Source of the DNA: Cymodocea nodosa
Lineage: Eukaryota > Streptophyta > Magnoliopsida > Alismatales > Cymodoceaceae
Assembly: GCA_036874045.1 (NCBI GenBank)
Contig: CM072344.1
Span: forward strand, 12,930,501-12,994,500
Length of the DNA stretch: 64,000 nt
Reading direction: 5' to 3'
Part shown: piece after piece, positions 60,122 to 64,000 of the stretch
How the letters are laid out: each line of letters begins with the position of its first letter
How positions within the stretch are numbered: the first letter of the stretch is position 1
Translations under genes and position numbers: made by a program
The notes under the pieces: model-generated
Told to the model about the DNA's origin: nothing
Databases searched by the model: none
The model's input: the letters and a program-made list of their open reading frames with translations, nothing else

Positions 60122-61834
60122 TGTTAGTGATAATGTTCTTATCCATTAATATGTTTATATTTTGATGAGTGACAAAATGATTTTTACTTAAGTTATGTAA
60201 AATGATGAACTTCAGAATAGTATCAAGTTCATAAGCTTACGGACTGTCATAAAAGTTATATAGTTAACTTTATGTACAATCATAAATTTATCTGATTCAT
60301 AACATTGATTTAAAACTCTAGAATTTATCTAACTATATAATTTTACGAAGACTTGTAAAGTTATCATGTCTGTAAAGTTATGAAGTTACATTTATATATA
60401 AAGTTATAAATCTTAAGTTTGTAAAGTTATGAGTTTAATGTTATGGATCTTCATAAACTTATGATATCTAGAATTCGTAAAGTTATAAGAATAACTTAAC
60501 AAACTTCGTAAGGTTATCTTTTAAAGGGTTCATAAAGTTATAAGTCTAGTATATGTAGTTTGTCAAAGATAAATGATTGTACTTTACACGTGTAAGCTTG
60601 TAAGAATCTATAAAGTTAAGGAGATAAGTTTATAGATGTTTGTAATGTTCTGCTATGCATAAGCTCGTAAAGTTATGGGCATAATTTTATGAAAGGTCTT
60701 AATATTAACACTTTGATGAATTTATTTAACTGTTATATTTAATCAAAGTTTGTTGTAGGATTATTTATTTTATAGATGACACATGGTACACACGTACTCA
60801 CACACATCTACTATATTTCTAAAGACTTGGTTAAATATTTACAGATGATAATCAAAGATCGATTTGACAAAGTAAAATTAAAGATTGTGGTTTAAAAAAG
60901 TCTTAAATTGAACGAGTCCGTTGAATAAAGCTTAACTCAATGAAGTAAATTTGTTGAGTTATAATTAAGTTTACGGAGTAGGTTTGCTGAGTTACAGTTA
61001 AGTCTACGAAGTAAGTCTATTGAATTTCACTAATTCCACAAACCAATTATTTCTCTATGATCACGTAGTTAGTAGTTACAGGAAATTTGAAAGAGGAAGA
61101 ATGTGTATGCAAGATCATGTGTAATCAGTTAGATTTTTTCAAGTAATATAAATGAGTAAAATCAAAATTAAAAGTGAGTTCCCTTTCGATGGTAACTCTA
61201 GATAGAAAATTCTTAGAAGTCTTGAAGATACTTGGAGAATGAGAGATGAAAGTCATTTGAAATAACTCTGCAGCAACAAAGCTATTACCTGAAGATTCAA
61301 AAATTGTCATATTTACAAGAGGAAAGTTTGTATTATGTTTATGTTGACACTATTAATTTCTCTTTGTATTATATCGTAAATTGAAAAAGAGAACCTATCC
61401 ACAAGGAGTGTTGTGTAGGAAATTCTGAAAGATGTTCTTTTAGAAGAGTTTCGTGTAACTTTATGAGAGTCTGTAAAGTTGTGTAGATAATTATACGAGG
61501 ATGCGTATAGTTAGCACGGTAACTATACGAGGGTTCATATAATTAGAGGGAAAACTTAACGAAGGATTGGTGTCTTGTCAAGTTGATTTTGCTTTGAATA
61601 AAGTTATAGTACATCAGGTTTTGAGTGAACCAAAAACTCTTGAGGATAATGAATTCTTGAGTAGGGACTTAAGGAGTGGATATACCTTAGTTGAGGGGAA
61701 TCACTATAAATTAGCTATATGATTTAATCTCTATTTAATTTTCACATTTACTAGATTTAAAAAGAGATAAAAATACTATGAAATCTACAGTATACTTAAT
61801 TCACTCCTCTCTTAAGTATAAATATTTCCTAACA
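60122..61834 (+). repeat. 5' LTR of the right-edge copia element
   Basis: The LTR has mirrored ends TGTTAG and CTAACA, and ends three bases before the primer-binding site. It contains about ten scattered copies of a TAAAGTTAT-like motif (60250-60680), and phrases around 'aagt(c/t)tac(g)gaagta' near 60940-61020. The second LTR is not in the window, so the left end rests on the mirrored ends only. Confidence 0.65.
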
Positions 61835-61836
61835 AG

Positions 61837-61849
61837 TAGTATCAGAGCC
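61837..61849 (+). other. Primer-binding site (tRNA-iMet type)
   Basis: TAGTATCAGAGCC differs by one base from the common plant copia primer site TGGTATCAGAGCC. It lies just right of the LTR end CTAACA. Confidence 0.8.
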
Positions 61850-61907
61850 TTAATAGATCATTTTTTTACTAGAAAAGATATTTTAAATCTAGATTTTTAA
61901 AATTAAA

Positions 61908-63735
61908 ATGGCAAGTTTTAGAAGTGAATGACAGTTTTCACAGGTCATCTCTGTTCGATGGAACAATGTATACTTATTGGAAATAGAGAATAACTATTTT
62001 CATTTAGTCAATAGACTTTGAACTATAGAATGTATTTATTGAAAAAGTTCTTGAATTAAATAAGCCATATAATCTTTGGACAGATGAAAAAAAGAAACTA
62101 CAATAATTAAATGTTAAAGGCATGAATATTCTATTTTGTGCATTATCATATAAGTAGTTTAATAAAGTTTCATCATATATGTCTACATTTGAAATATGAC
62201 ATGCATTAGAAATTACAAATGAGGGAATAAATTAAGTTAAGGAATCTAAAATAAATTTATTTGTACGTTAGTATGAACTGTTTATGATGCATGAGAATGA
62301 AACTATTTCTAATATGTTCACTAGATTCCTTACCATAGTTAATGGTTTAAGAGCATTTGGTCGAGAATGTGTAGGAGAGGATATTGTGAGAAAAATTCTA
62401 AAATCCTTGACTTCAAAGTGGAAATGGAAAGCAACGACAATTGAAGAAGCTAAGGATCTGTCAACATATACCATGGATGAACTGATTGGAAACCTCTCTA
62501 CTTATGAGGTTAAACTTAAAGTTGAACTTGTCCTTAGAGAAAAGAACTAGAAGAAGAAAGAAATTGCATTTCAGGTATCTTCTAATACAAAAAGTAATTC
62601 TAATTCTGATTAAGATATTATTCTTTTAGCTAGGAAATTCAAGAAAACTTGGAGAAAAAGAAAAAATTGATGTTCCAATTTGTTATAAATGTAACAAAAA
62701 GAGACATTTTAGATTTAATTGTCCCTCAAGGTCAAAGGAGGAAAAGAAATCTGATAAGAAGTTTAAGGAAAAGAAGAGTAAATACAAGTCTAAGTTTAAA
62801 TTTGCAAAGAAAAAATTTAAAAAGGCTTTGCAAATAATGTTTGATGATGAGAACTCTTTAGACAGTGATGAAATATCTGATTCTTTCAGTTCAAGCTCAA
62901 ACTTATAAATCTCAGACTCAGATATAGAATTAGCAAATCTTGCTAATGTAGCTTTCATAGCATCCACATTTGAGGTAAAATTTTTTAATCATGAAGAAGA
63001 TATTTCTAATGATAATGTAGATACTAAATTTCTTCATAAATATAATAAATTAGCTTCAAATTTTTAGAAGTTAAAATTAAAAGAAAAATCTTATAAATCT
63101 TAGATTTCTAAGTTAGAAGAATTAAAGAAATCTTTGCATGATTTGATGAGTTAAATTTGAAATTAAAGAAACAAGTTTATGAAAATGAAAATCTAAATGT
63201 TTTTATTATTGAATTATTTGCAGATGTTGAAAAGTTATCTTCTGAGTTAGATTTAATTTTTGGATTATATAAGGAAGCCACGTTTGAAATTTTAAATCTG
63301 AAATCAGAAAATAAGAATCTTAAAGAAAAATTAGTTAAGACTAATAAGAATCTAACAAAATGGGTAATTGCTAAGACAACACTAGATAAATTAGAAAGAA
63401 CTCGATTTCTTGTTAAAAGTAAAAATAGATTAAGTTTTGATCCTCATACTAGTAATGTTGAAAATTCAAATACTAAATTTGTTAGATCTGAAAATGCTAA
63501 AATGAATAATTATAAATCTAAAAAGAAATTTGATAATTTCAGGAAGTTTAGTTCTTATGGTAAGTTTGAAAATAGAAGTTTTAATTATTTTGGTTATTAT
63601 AAAAATTATAAAAAATAGTTAAATAACCTTAATAATATAAATAATATGTTTAAGACCCATTATAAAAAGGAACATAATTTTAGTAACCCAGAACTAAAAT
63701 TAATTTAGAAGAAAAAGATTAAAACTGTTCAAAAA
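61908..63735 (+). pseudogene. Copia gag remnant with zinc knuckle and coiled coil
   Basis: The frame begins at about 61908 and is broken by stops. Recognisable parts are 'GTMYTYWK', 'NKPYNLWTDEKKK', and an open stretch 62284-62550 with 'ISNMFTRFLTIVNGL' and 'ILKSLTSKWKWKATTIEEAKDL', the UBN2-type gag pattern. A CX2CX4HX4C zinc knuckle ('CYKCNKKRHFRFNC') lies at about 62679-62720. A Lys/Glu/Leu-rich, probably coiled-coil segment at 63157-63618 follows, typical of gag extensions in SIRE-type elements. Confidence 0.8.
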
Positions 63736-63799
63736 TAGGTTCCTAAAGATGCAATATTATTTCAGTATATAATTCTTTTGATGTTTCTAGACCTAAATA

Positions 63800-64000
63800 G
63801 ATCTGGGTTCCAAGAAATGTGATTTTACCTTTTTTATAGGTGATAAGAGTCAAAATGTATGATGGATAGTGATACCTTAAGTCATATGACAGATAGAAAA
63901 GAATTAATTTAAGATATTCAAGAGTGCAAACAAGGAAATGTTACATTTGAAAATTTAGAGAAAATTAAAATTTTTGGTGTTGGCAAAGTTAAAGTTACTG
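63800..64000 (+). pseudogene. Copia protease start
   Basis: The translation reads 'MMDSDTLSHMTDRKELI' and later 'GNVTFENLEKIKIFGVGKV', the copia protease region; the active-site triad normally DSG is DSD here. The frame runs off the window. Confidence 0.7.

Larger units (their letters stand above)
60122..64000 (+). mobile_element. Large-LTR Ty1/copia element, 5' portion (runs off the window)
   Basis: A 1.7-kb 5' LTR is followed by a primer-binding site (61837-61849, one mismatch to TGGTATCAGAGCC), then gag and the beginning of protease. The long LTR beginning 'TGTTAG..ATAATGTTCTTAT' and the gag with a coiled-coil C-terminal extension resemble SIRE/Maximus-type copia elements. Many in-frame stops are already visible in gag, so the copy is dead. 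The 3' end is outside the window. Confidence 0.8.

Overview
This is nuclear DNA of a flowering plant, most likely a eudicot with long, transposon-filled introns. A grapevine-like woody species would fit, but that is a guess. The reasons are AT-rich sequence, GT-AG introns, two plant-type protein kinase genes whose many exons splice in phase, and abundant decayed Ty1/copia, Ty3/gypsy, RTE-type LINE and PIF/Harbinger elements. There are no bacterial-style operons, CRISPR arrays or rRNA genes, and I recognised no tRNA gene.

Three host loci can be supported. (1) Plus strand, 1816-2427: the last three exons of a TON2/FASS-like PP2A B'' regulatory subunit. Directly upstream lies a Ty3/gypsy remnant into which a Ty1/copia element appears to have inserted. 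Either this material sits in an intron of the gene or the copy is a truncated duplicate. (2) Minus strand, 20696 down to 7344: a complete 14-exon casein kinase 1-like gene of 468 codons. Every exon junction is in phase. Introns 2 (3.1 kb) and 6 (5.8 kb) carry LINE, copia, TRIM and other debris. (3) Minus strand, 47885 down to 25262: a complete 13-exon NDR-type AGC kinase gene of 550 codons. Intron 10 is about 15.2 kb, contains two copia elements and several RTE LINE pieces, and separates the kinase domain from the exon holding the hydrophobic-motif phosphosite.

The stretch from about 48.9 kb to the right end is almost entirely mobile DNA: a minus-strand copia element (48951-53368), AT-rich sequence with a small hairpin, a decayed PIF/Harbinger transposon (about 57.4-59.5 kb), and the 5' LTR plus gag and protease start of a large plus-strand copia element that runs off the window.

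The two kinases act in separate known pathways (CK1-like signalling; NDR/MOB growth and polarity control). Nothing here shows that they work together beyond sharing a strand. I found no convincing undescribed biological system. The best leads are the giant intron placed exactly between catalytic and regulatory parts of the NDR kinase, a TRIM element with a related unoccupied site nearby, a 193-bp element with inverted ends and a perfect 5-bp target duplication, and the uncertain status of the TON2-like locus.
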